From Pleomorphovibrio marinus (lineage in GTDB: Bacteria; Bacteroidota; Bacteroidia; Cytophagales; Cyclobacteriaceae): a stretch of DNA of 64,000 nucleotides. The DNA lies in the NCBI RefSeq assembly GCF_003347495.1, contig NZ_QCXY01000011.1, forward strand, positions 1-64,000, written 5' to 3'. The stretch's first letter is position 1, and each line of letters opens with the position of its first letter. This document shows, one piece after another, positions 27,401 to 34,354 of this stretch. Both the position numbers and the translations under genes were made by a program. The notes below the pieces were generated by a model. It worked only from the letters and a program-made list of their open reading frames with translations. It was not told where the DNA came from and made no database searches.

Positions 27401-28108
27401 TTTCTGCCCTATAAGGTAGAGTTGACCGAAAAGAAAATAAAGTATAAAACCAATTCAAAATACTGGTATAGTCTACATAGATCCAGAGAAATGAATTTAT
27501 TTAAGAGTGAAAAAATAGTTACCCCGGAGATTTCACTTGGATCAAATATGACTTTAGATACTAGTGGTTTTTTTCATAATACTCAAGTGTATTCACTGGT
27601 TAAAAAAACAGAAATAGATATTGACATTAGAGTATTTCTGGCGATCCTCAATTCCAGCGTCACCTGGTATTATTTGAAATCCACGGGAGCAATATTAAGA
27701 GGTGGGTATTTTCGGTTTAAAACTAAATACCTCGAACCCTTTCCGATACCGAATATGATGAAGGGTGTCTTTGAACCACTAATACAATTGGTTGATTACT
27801 TGCTATTTATTAGTGCTAAAGAAGTAAAGGAGCCAAACGTTAAGCTCATGACGTCCTACTATATACAGATTTTAGATGGTATCATCTACGAGCTTTATTT
27901 TCCTGAATTACTCAAAAAATACGATCGGGAAGTGATCAAACATTTGGGAGACCTCCCTGAGTTGAAAGCTTCAATGACAGATGATCAAAAAATGGCTGTT
28001 TGCCAAGAGGTATTCAAGCGGTTGGATGACAAGGAACATCCGGTCAGAAACAATATTTTTTACATGGACAGCATACCGGAGATAGCCATTATTGAGGGTA
28101 AGAAATGA
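24413..28108 (+). CDS. Eco57I/PglX-like DNA adenine methyltransferase
   Basis: A 1231-residue protein. GAYYTPKEIVSYM near 422 is the motif that precedes N6-adenine MTase domains. SAM-binding motif I is DPAIGSGAFPMG (from Asp487), and catalytic motif IV is NPPY (730-733) within VIGNPPYLRVQG. The C-terminal 400 residues resemble TaqI-type target-recognition domains (FLAILNSSVTWYYLKSTG and FRFKTKYLEPFPIP). The N-terminal 400 residues are as long as in type IIG enzymes, but I see no clear PD-(D/E)XK site there. It should methylate host DNA and so mark self. The ATGA at 28105 couples it to the ATPase gene. Confidence 0.92.
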   Translation: MAAKEELISALKKNYDTKLFAVELLSKVFGNLLEVSTSIQRPPEEPNNTESKVIERVGVYAKITLEDDVEVLCYEILLKKYVRIDQSKVAIQHYVRKLLTSGQAALINFISPTYKDMWRFTLVAKDSELVNGSIKEKATHPKRYTFLVEAGEDKTNRTLVDRLTDLSVESDKNLDTLREAFAVEKMSKAFFDEYKEHYLNFVQYLTGTRMMRIGSKWEPVNAGTPSAFLKSVFNGDEKNARDFCKKLLGRIVFLYFVQKKKWLGASNTDYEDGSQNFIFELFDETGGDERFFPHGLTELFFNALNKERPDDDYTTQTGRKVKIPYLNGGLFTRDEVDELIHKKGDLMTFPSELFSNPDKRDIPVPKGATVEIKESPYRGFLDFLNAFNFTVYEDSQDDHTVAVDPEMLGHIFENLLEDNKDKGAYYTPKEIVSYMCQESLIEYLKTQLPEIDENALQRLVREKEVSTISKSHLGEVDTKLKDVKICDPAIGSGAFPMGLLQEIFSIREIVSYEIDLPWNPAKAKEDIIQNSIYGVDIEKGAVDIARLRFWLSLVVDRDRPQALPNLDYKIVVGNSLVPKFDGEIIEIDWERKDSVGAGKKFVTQLQETLIAITQKQKKFFDPNLKAKRELVLEIRNLKLDALINQLSFNKEKFQNTTPIKGGFDPTPTDKKFNLDRELRIKGLESTIKRLKKLQDKHQEAFEHFDWRLDFPEILNDTIAKRYGFDIVIGNPPYLRVQGIRDKYPNEVDYYLKKYDSATGRFDLYALFTERSYQLLSKTGVLNFIQPDKWTNADFGNGLRKKLSKKVNRLISFGQSQVFNVSTYSSLIWIQFKDLKFTKYHSIENELHTEVEIQKYLSSLTEDDFSEIDNTAFSEEPWIFMTSKSGGVMGLISAHSNKVSDFFSNVSQGIVSVGDDIFIMEGQIQGGLFKGYSHKTNSTVEIESDLMKPLLRGDDVRKYYPLVNRAYVVYPHFEYDGKTMPYSEEEFKKRFPKAYKYFLPYKVELTEKKIKYKTNSKYWYSLHRSREMNLFKSEKIVTPEISLGSNMTLDTSGFFHNTQVYSLVKKTEIDIDIRVFLAILNSSVTWYYLKSTGAILRGGYFRFKTKYLEPFPIPNMMKGVFEPLIQLVDYLLFISAKEVKEPNVKLMTSYYIQILDGIIYELYFPELLKKYDREVIKHLGDLPELKASMTDDQKMAVCQEVFKRLDDKEHPVRNNIFYMDSIPEIAIIEGKK

Positions 28109-29649
28109 GAATTACCGATATCCATATTAGCAATTACAAGGCATTTTATGGTGATCATCATATTGAGCTTGACAAGGATGGGAAAAACCTCATGCTGTAT
28201 GGTGAAAATGGTAGTGGCAAAAGCTCTGTATATACCGCCTTGCTTAATTTCTTTCTAGCCTCTGTCCAGAAAGTTACAGTAGATGAAAACATCTTCGTCC
28301 CAAAATCTAAAAAGGAAACTGCCAGCATTAAGCTGACCATTTGCGAGTCCTCCGATTCCAGCAAGAAAACATCTTATGAGCTAACCAAAGTTAATGGTGA
28401 AATAATAGCAGGTGATAAAATCGATATTGCGGATGCCAATAAGATAAAGGGCTTTTTTGATTATCGAAAGCTTCTTAAAACCCATATGGGGCATGATGAT
28501 CATGTGAATTTATTTGAGATTCTGGTCAATGATATTCTCAGTCATGCAGTGAATAGGTTCACAAAAAAGGAGATAGGGGCAGAATGGAGAGCCATCAGGC
28601 ACGAAACAGATGAACTAAGGCAAGGAGATCATGTGGTGGCAAGGATCAAAAGTTATATAGGCCATTTTAATGATGGGTTAAAGGAACTTTTGGGTTCTAT
28701 TGAAGCTGACACCAATACCTTCATGAATTATTTCAATTCAAATGTAAAGGTGTCCTTTGCTTTCAAAGGGGTGGAATACAAAGGCCGTAGAAAGTTGGAT
28801 AATGCACGCATTAATCTTGTGGTGAAATTATTCGACACATCACTAAAGAAGCATCATGACTTTCTGAATGAAGCTAGATTATCAGCTCTCGCAATTAGCG
28901 TATATCTGGCTTCAATTCGTGTGAACCCGTCCAAGGGAAAACTCAAAATTCTTGTATTGGATGACTTGCTCATTGGTTTGGACATGAGTAATCGCATGCC
29001 TTTATTGACTATAATCAAGCAACATTTTGAGTCTGATTTTCAGGTAATCATGACTACCTATGACAAGGTCTGGTATGAATTAGTCCAGAACTATTTTGGA
29101 ACTAAAAAGTGGAAATATATTGAGGTGTATGCTCATAAACTCAGGGATAATGATTTTGAAATTCCGATCATAAAGCCCAGAAGTGGATTGCTTAAAACAG
29201 CGAAACACTATCTGGACGAAAAGGACTACAAGGCCTCTGCGGTATACGTTAGAACCGCTTTCGAAAGGCTGGTAAAGCTTATTTGTGAAAAGAATAACCT
29301 GGAAGTAGTTTATCGAAAGAACCAGAAAGAGCTAAAGAGTGATGATTTCTGGAAATCAATTAAAGAACAGACGAATATTGATGAAGAGGTGGTCAAGGAA
29401 ATTGAGATATATCGGGGAGTAGTCATGAACCCATTTAGTCATGACGATCTAGAAAAACCGGAATTCAAAAAGGAACTTGAAGAGACAATCACTGCTATCG
29501 AAAAGTTAATTCAAGCTGAAAAAGATTTCAAGAAAAGCAAAAGTTATCTCGGGTTGGAAAGTACAATAGAAAAACTTAAAGCGGACATTGCCACGAAAGA
29601 AGCAACAATACAACAAATGAGAACGCAAATTAATCCAGGGACCGCCTAA
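28105..29649 (+). CDS. AAA ATPase (RecF/ABC-type) with helical C-terminal domain
   Basis: A 514-residue protein. The N-terminus (MRITDIHISNYKAFYGDHHI) and Walker A GENGSGKSS (33-41) are of the SMC/RecF/Old type. LSALAISVYLASIR is a signature-like motif, and Walker B is ILVLDDLLIGLD with Asp286-Asp287 in place of the usual Asp-Glu. The long coiled coil of SMC/RecN is missing, so the two ATPase halves are close together. Residues 365-470 form a separate helical domain (ASAVYVRTAFERLVKLICEK, then YRGVVMNPFSHDD with Arg437 and His446) that recalls HEPN-like or RloC/PrrC-associated domains. A DNA-sensing switch is inferred. Confidence 0.88.
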   Translation: MRITDIHISNYKAFYGDHHIELDKDGKNLMLYGENGSGKSSVYTALLNFFLASVQKVTVDENIFVPKSKKETASIKLTICESSDSSKKTSYELTKVNGEIIAGDKIDIADANKIKGFFDYRKLLKTHMGHDDHVNLFEILVNDILSHAVNRFTKKEIGAEWRAIRHETDELRQGDHVVARIKSYIGHFNDGLKELLGSIEADTNTFMNYFNSNVKVSFAFKGVEYKGRRKLDNARINLVVKLFDTSLKKHHDFLNEARLSALAISVYLASIRVNPSKGKLKILVLDDLLIGLDMSNRMPLLTIIKQHFESDFQVIMTTYDKVWYELVQNYFGTKKWKYIEVYAHKLRDNDFEIPIIKPRSGLLKTAKHYLDEKDYKASAVYVRTAFERLVKLICEKNNLEVVYRKNQKELKSDDFWKSIKEQTNIDEEVVKEIEIYRGVVMNPFSHDDLEKPEFKKELEETITAIEKLIQAEKDFKKSKSYLGLESTIEKLKADIATKEATIQQMRTQINPGTA

Positions 29650-29657
29650 CTTTAGAT

Positions 29658-31625
29658 ATGGGAAAATCAGTCAATATTCAGGTTGCAAGAGATCATCTAG
29701 AACGGCTCACCAAAGCAAGTGGTACAAATGCTTTAATGGAGCTAATATGGAATAGTCTGGATGCTGATTCCAAAAACATCAATATAACGGCTAAGGAAGG
29801 TTCACTGGGGATTACTCAGATAATTGTTGAGGACAATGGGAACGGGATCAATTATCAAGAAGCAGAAGCTGTTTTTGGAACACTAGGCGGTTCGGCTAAA
29901 AAAGTCAGAAGATTAAGCCCTGGGAATAGAAAGCTACATGGAGAGGAAGGTAAAGGAAGATTTAAAAGCCTCTCATTGGCCAACCTTGTCAAATTTGAAA
30001 GTACTTATAAAGACAATGGATCACTTAAATACTTTGACATTACTATTGATGCCAACAACATTCAAGGTGCGGAAATAAGTGACGTGAGGACTTTAAAGAA
30101 AGGAGAGGGGGCAACAGGAGTAAAAGTCACCTTGAATAACATAAATCAGGATTGCGCATCGGTAATTACTACTGATAAAATTTATCAACAGATTGAAGAA
30201 AAACTGGCAGTCTATTATCTGGCATACCCTGACTTCAGTATTTCAATCAATAAGCGTAACCTGGATTTTCAACATTTCATCAAAAGAAAATTTGAGGATG
30301 AATTCAAGGTTAAAATAGATAATTCAGAAAAGGAAATCTCATTTAAAATTAGAATACTGGAATGGTCAATTCAGAATGATAGAAATATATTTTTATGTAA
30401 TCAGGCTGGCATTTCTTACTCAGAAATTCCACTACGTATAAAAGCCCCATCATTCAATATTTCCATCTATTTGCTCTCCGATTACATTGACGAAATTCAT
30501 AAAACCGGTAACATAGATTTTGGAGAAAACGAACCTGTATTGAGGTTGGCAATCGAGGCAGCTAGAGAATCGGCAAGAAAATACGTCAGAGACCGAATGC
30601 ATGAGGATGCTAAAGGTTTCATAGAAGAAGCCAAGAAAGAAGGAATATACCCCTATCATGGGAAGGCAGCATCAGAAATTGAAAATGTCCAGCGAAAGGT
30701 ATTTGACATACTAGCACTAAACATAAACGAATACGTTCCAAAATTTTCGGAGCAGGAAAAGGAGAACAAAAAGTTCACTTTCAGTCTCGTTAAAGAAGCG
30801 TTGGAATCTGATAGTAAGTCACTGCAAAAAATTATATCGGAAGCCATTAAAATGCCCAAAACAAAGCAGGATGAATTAGCGGAAATATTGGAGAAAACAT
30901 CTCTGGCTGATATCACTACTGTTATTAAGGAGGTGTCAGACAGATTAAGAGTTCTATATGAGCTTAAATTGATTTTGCTGGAGCCCAAGACCCGAGATAA
31001 GGTTCTGGAAAGAAAACATCTACATCAGATCGTGAAACACAATACCTGGGTATTTGGAGATGATTATTCCCTGGGAGTTGAAGATGTGAACTTAAAGAAT
31101 GTTTTGAAATCACATCTCCAACTATTGGGTAGAGACGATTTTCAGGCGGTGCTGGACGAAAAGGATAATGCAGGGTTAAAAGACATTCCGGATATCTGCC
31201 TGTATAAGCAGTTTCCCAGAGGAAAATCCGGGTATTTTGAAAATTTTGTATTGGAACTCAAAAGACCCTCCAAAAAATCCGGAATTACAGAATTGGATCA
31301 GGTTAAGCGATATGCCCAGGCCATTTCTACTGACGGTAGATTTGATATGAAAAAGAATGAATGGACAGTCATTTTGCTGGTTACTGACATGGATGGCACT
31401 CTTGAATTTGAATACGAGCAAGATGGGAAGCCACTTGGTGAGATCATCAAAAAGAAAAACTTAACCGTCCTAGTTAAAAAATGGATTGATGTTCTTTCAG
31501 ATGCCGAAGCAAGATACCAGTATCTCAAAGAGAAATTAAATTATTCTATCAGCCATGATGAGGAGGGGATAAAGTTACTTAAAGCTAGATATGCCGAATA
31601 TTTGCCCGAAGAAATACAGAGGTAA
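29658..31625 (+). CDS. GHKL (Hsp90/MutL-type) ATPase fused to a Shedu-like PD-(D/E)XK nuclease domain
   Basis: A 655-residue protein. Bergerat-fold signatures are present: N-box Glu28/Asn32/Asp35 in ELIWNSLDAD, G1 box EDNGNGI (58-64) and G2 box HGEEGKGRFKSL (94-105). A linker of about 250 helical residues follows. From 454 the sequence LHQIVKHNTWVFGDDYSLG opens a domain resembling DUF4263 (Shedu SduA), with Asp509/Asp512 in KDIPDI and Glu533-x-Lys535 in FVLELKRPS, the D...ExK pattern of PD-(D/E)XK nucleases. This could be the effector that cuts DNA or RNA when the complex is triggered. It begins 8 bases after the AAA gene stop. Confidence 0.85.
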   Translation: MGKSVNIQVARDHLERLTKASGTNALMELIWNSLDADSKNINITAKEGSLGITQIIVEDNGNGINYQEAEAVFGTLGGSAKKVRRLSPGNRKLHGEEGKGRFKSLSLANLVKFESTYKDNGSLKYFDITIDANNIQGAEISDVRTLKKGEGATGVKVTLNNINQDCASVITTDKIYQQIEEKLAVYYLAYPDFSISINKRNLDFQHFIKRKFEDEFKVKIDNSEKEISFKIRILEWSIQNDRNIFLCNQAGISYSEIPLRIKAPSFNISIYLLSDYIDEIHKTGNIDFGENEPVLRLAIEAARESARKYVRDRMHEDAKGFIEEAKKEGIYPYHGKAASEIENVQRKVFDILALNINEYVPKFSEQEKENKKFTFSLVKEALESDSKSLQKIISEAIKMPKTKQDELAEILEKTSLADITTVIKEVSDRLRVLYELKLILLEPKTRDKVLERKHLHQIVKHNTWVFGDDYSLGVEDVNLKNVLKSHLQLLGRDDFQAVLDEKDNAGLKDIPDICLYKQFPRGKSGYFENFVLELKRPSKKSGITELDQVKRYAQAISTDGRFDMKKNEWTVILLVTDMDGTLEFEYEQDGKPLGEIIKKKNLTVLVKKWIDVLSDAEARYQYLKEKLNYSISHDEEGIKLLKARYAEYLPEEIQR

Positions 31626-31627
31626 GT

Positions 31628-31834
31628 ATTGACAAATCAACAAAATACGCTCAACATTTTGTGAAACTGGAATTGATGAAAGCTCGGTTGGAAGTTTTCG
31701 CTAATGAAAGTGAAATTAGGGGAGTTGACTTCATAATAAAAACACCATATGGAAAATATCATGAGTTGTATCTTCAGGCAGTCAACCTCGAAAGAGAGCG
31801 AAATGTAAAAATTCCAAAAGAAGAAAATCTCTGA
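31628..31834 (+). pseudogene. Truncated PD-(D/E)XK-like/DUF4365-type remnant
   Basis: Right after the GHKL gene stop a frame reads KYAQHFVKLELMKARLEVFA then GVDFIIKTPYGKYHELYLQA and VNLERERNVKIPKEENL to TGA. The pattern (invasive strand GxDFxxK followed by YxELYLQAV) is that of a family of small restriction-like proteins in Bacteroidota. There is no ATG before 31676 and the C-terminal half is missing, so it is probably a 3'-truncated relic of an extra gene of the operon. The remaining bases to 32070 show no gene. Confidence 0.4.
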
Positions 31835-32070
31835 GAATCCAGATTTTAAAAATAGACTGAAGGGACTAATCTTTTTTCTTATAAGATGGGGAGAAAAGAT
31901 TTTTCCATTTATCGGGTAGGGGAGACACACTCTTTTGGTATCTTGGGGTTGAGTTTGGACTTGCGTGGATGGCATATGTGTGTGGCTTAAAGTAAATGGC
32001 GAATAATCAAAGAGACCGCTAAAACTATAATAATTGTGGTTTTCCTGTTCAAATATCCTAACTTTATAAC

Positions 32071-32409
32071 ATGTTTGTGTCATATGAAAACGATGAAATC
32101 CGAGAGTGTTGCCTATTGTTGAGGCCATCTTCTTTGAATTCAGGTTTTTCGAATGATGAAATAAAAGAAATTCGCGCTATTATTGCTGATTTAAGAGCCG
32201 CTCCAAAATTAGTTGATTGTCCTTTGAAATATGTTTTTCATAGAGAAGAAGGAACATTAGAAATAGAACGTGGCTCTTTAAAAATAATTGGAAAAATAAT
32301 TAGTAAGGACACTAATCCTGCTGAGAATCACATTGATCGAATGAAAATTGTTAGGATTCTTAATGTTGGCATACAAAGTGAATCAGTTAGTAGACCTAAA
32401 TACAATTAG
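32071..32409 (+). CDS. HigB-like small protein upstream of ImmA-type peptidase
   Basis: A 112-residue protein. The middle (RAAPKLVDCPLKYVFHREEG, then LEIERGSLKIIGKIIS) has the strand order of RelE/HigB-fold toxins, but the catalytic residues are not clear, so the assignment is tentative. It lies 6 bases upstream of an HTH/ImmA metallopeptidase gene, an arrangement known for HigBA-like pairs in which the antitoxin carries an extra peptidase domain. The very AT-rich composition differs from the chromosomal genes on either side of the island. Confidence 0.4.
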   Translation: MFVSYENDEIRECCLLLRPSSLNSGFSNDEIKEIRAIIADLRAAPKLVDCPLKYVFHREEGTLEIERGSLKIIGKIISKDTNPAENHIDRMKIVRILNVGIQSESVSRPKYN

Positions 32410-32415
32410 AATTAA

Positions 32416-33480
32416 ATGGATTTCGACTATCAGATTGCATCTCCTCCCAGTACTACAGTTCTTAGAAGGATATCAGAATTGGATTTAGATATAAAAAAAT
32501 TCAGAGAAGTACTAAATCTCACTGTTGAAGAATTTGGCAAATTAATTCATGATCAATTACAACTTAGTGAACAATTAGCCTATCAGTTCTCTCAGTTTTT
32601 AGGTGGGTCTGAAATGTTCTGGATAAATAGGTATAAAAACTATTGCGAGGAAATATCAAAATCCAATCAACAAGTCTATTCAACATATAAAGTGACACTT
32701 GACGAACTTTGCTACTCAAGGAAAACTAATATTGAAAATTTGCTTAATGACTTTCAATGCTCGTCATTGGAGCACCTCATTGTAGATTACTTTGAAAGCC
32801 CGGTTATTTTGTATAGCAAAACGCAGAGGTTTGAGCCTTCTCCTGTTAAAATCGCAAATTGGATAAGGGATTGTGAGAGAGAAGCGGAAAAATATATTTA
32901 TGAAGGTAAGGTTAAAAGATTTTCAGCTGAATTATTAATTGATTCACTATCAAGTCTTGTTTCTCTTACTAAGGTTAATAAGGTAGAAAAAATATTAGAT
33001 AAAATCCAAAGAATTGGTTTTGAGATCGGTACTGTAATACTATTTAAATCCAGTGAATCAGGATTTGGAGTATCAGGATTCACAAAAAGACTTCTGAAAA
33101 ATTATCGCATTATTGTCGTAACCGACAGATATAAAAATAATGCGGCGTTTTGGTTTACTTTTCTCCATGAAATATCTCACTGCATCTTGCATAGTTTGAA
33201 AAATCCACTAATCCATTATTCAGATGATGAATTCCAATTAGCATCGCTAATGGTGGATAATATCTACGAAGAGGACGAAGCAAATAAATATGTAGAAGCT
33301 ATTTTATTTCCAGAAGACATAAAATCACAAATTAGAAAATGCGGTTCATATAATGAGATTCTATCTTTAGCGGTAAAGTATGATATCTCTGCCTCACTTA
33401 TCGTTGCACAGATTCATCGAGAAAAATTAGCACCTTATAGTTGGTATAGAAAGGTCTATAGAAGGGTTGAGTTTCAATAA
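32416..33480 (+). CDS. HTH plus ImmA/IrrE-type zinc metallopeptidase
   Basis: A 354-residue protein. The N-terminal 75 residues resemble a HigA-type HTH (LNLTVEEFGKLIHDQLQLSE, QFLGGSEMFWINRY). The C-terminal half has the metalloprotease site HEISH (His251-Glu252-His255) inside FWFTFLHEISHCILHSL, with a second acidic helix further on (EDEANKYVEAILFP). ImmA/IrrE-type peptidases cleave phage-type repressors or antitoxins when triggered by stress. The partner is the small gene 6 bases upstream. Its stop lies one base from the end of the convergent modification operon. Confidence 0.8.
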   Translation: MDFDYQIASPPSTTVLRRISELDLDIKKFREVLNLTVEEFGKLIHDQLQLSEQLAYQFSQFLGGSEMFWINRYKNYCEEISKSNQQVYSTYKVTLDELCYSRKTNIENLLNDFQCSSLEHLIVDYFESPVILYSKTQRFEPSPVKIANWIRDCEREAEKYIYEGKVKRFSAELLIDSLSSLVSLTKVNKVEKILDKIQRIGFEIGTVILFKSSESGFGVSGFTKRLLKNYRIIVVTDRYKNNAAFWFTFLHEISHCILHSLKNPLIHYSDDEFQLASLMVDNIYEEDEANKYVEAILFPEDIKSQIRKCGSYNEILSLAVKYDISASLIVAQIHREKLAPYSWYRKVYRRVEFQ

Positions 33481-33481
33481 A

Positions 33482-34351
33482 TCAACCTGTGTATCTAATA
33501 TATCTTGAAGTATTTTTCTGCCAATTACAGATGGCATCTTCTAGCACTTGACCTGCCATAAAGATTTTGCTATTATTTATAAACCAATCCATTAAATCTA
33601 GGCTTAATTGTATTTGAGAAGCTTTAGACGTGTTATTATTGGTAAATTTAAGCAATAATTTAAGTCCATCAAGGGGCCCAGTACTATGGTTTGCATACAT
33701 AGACATAGGCTCTTTAACGTTAAGTCTACATTTGACGAGTGCACTGGTAAAATCAAACCCCCCTAATCTTCCAAAATTTGGTATTTTTTGGGATGTTAAA
33801 TACATATCGTGAAATTCAATCTCATTATCAGGTGAATAACTATTGATGTGATTCACAAAGTACTCCATACTTCTAAAAAGTCCTTTATAACCAGTTAACT
33901 TTTTAGCAGTATATTTTCGGTGATTAGAAAAAGAACAACCCTCGAAAAACTCAAAACTCAATAAGTAGTTGAAGTAGTTGTCTAATTCTGCAAGAATTTC
34001 TTCGATCTTAATTAAGGTTTGATCTTGACGAAAACTTGCTCGATTAAATAATTCCCAATGTGATTTATTGCTTTTGCCGAAATAGGTAGCTAGGTAAACA
34101 ATCCATGTCCTATTGCTAATGCTTAAATCTGATCTCTGAGCTAAAACAAACGGATTTGAGGTATGTATAAAAGTCTCTTTAACCTGGACGGCTCGTTGAG
34201 CTCTTAATCTATATGTCTCATAGATTTGAACTCTTCTAATACTGTCAAAAGTTTGTCTTGATAGTATGTTCAATTCATTACCACCAATTTGCTCTCCAAG
34301 TACCTCTGATATTGCTTTACTCCACAATACTTCTAATTCATCAATTGTCAT
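33482..34351 (-). CDS. Putative 5-hmdU DNA kinase / thymine pyrophosphorylase-like helical protein
   Basis: A 289-residue, all-helical cytoplasmic protein. Landmarks of the helical domain found in 5-hydroxymethyl-dU DNA kinases (also called alpha-glutamyl/putrescinyl-thymine pyrophosphorylases) are visible: FGRLGGFDFTSALVKCRL (193-210), STGPLDGLKLLL (223-234) and the C-terminal VLEDAICNWQK (269-279). That family acts on hydroxymethylpyrimidines in phage DNA. I assign it from these motifs plus context, since the gene follows a hydroxymethylase-like gene by 3 bases on the same strand. The catalytic residues have not been verified, so the exact reaction is open. AT-rich like the rest of the island. 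Confidence 0.5.
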   Translation of the reverse strand: MTIDELEVLWSKAISEVLGEQIGGNELNILSRQTFDSIRRVQIYETYRLRAQRAVQVKETFIHTSNPFVLAQRSDLSISNRTWIVYLATYFGKSNKSHWELFNRASFRQDQTLIKIEEILAELDNYFNYLLSFEFFEGCSFSNHRKYTAKKLTGYKGLFRSMEYFVNHINSYSPDNEIEFHDMYLTSQKIPNFGRLGGFDFTSALVKCRLNVKEPMSMYANHSTGPLDGLKLLLKFTNNNTSKASQIQLSLDLMDWFINNSKIFMAGQVLEDAICNWQKNTSRYIRYTG

Positions 34352-34354
34352 TTT

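Noticed and set aside
20858-31625. Assignment of the operon to DISARM or BREX
   Set aside because: No DUF1998 protein (DrmB) and no PglZ or BrxC were seen; only the methylase, helicase and PLD features are shared.
31637-32128. A 163-codon minus-strand frame
   Set aside because: Low-complexity hydrophobic and aromatic composition typical of an antisense shadow; the plus strand carries a meaningful remnant in the same place.
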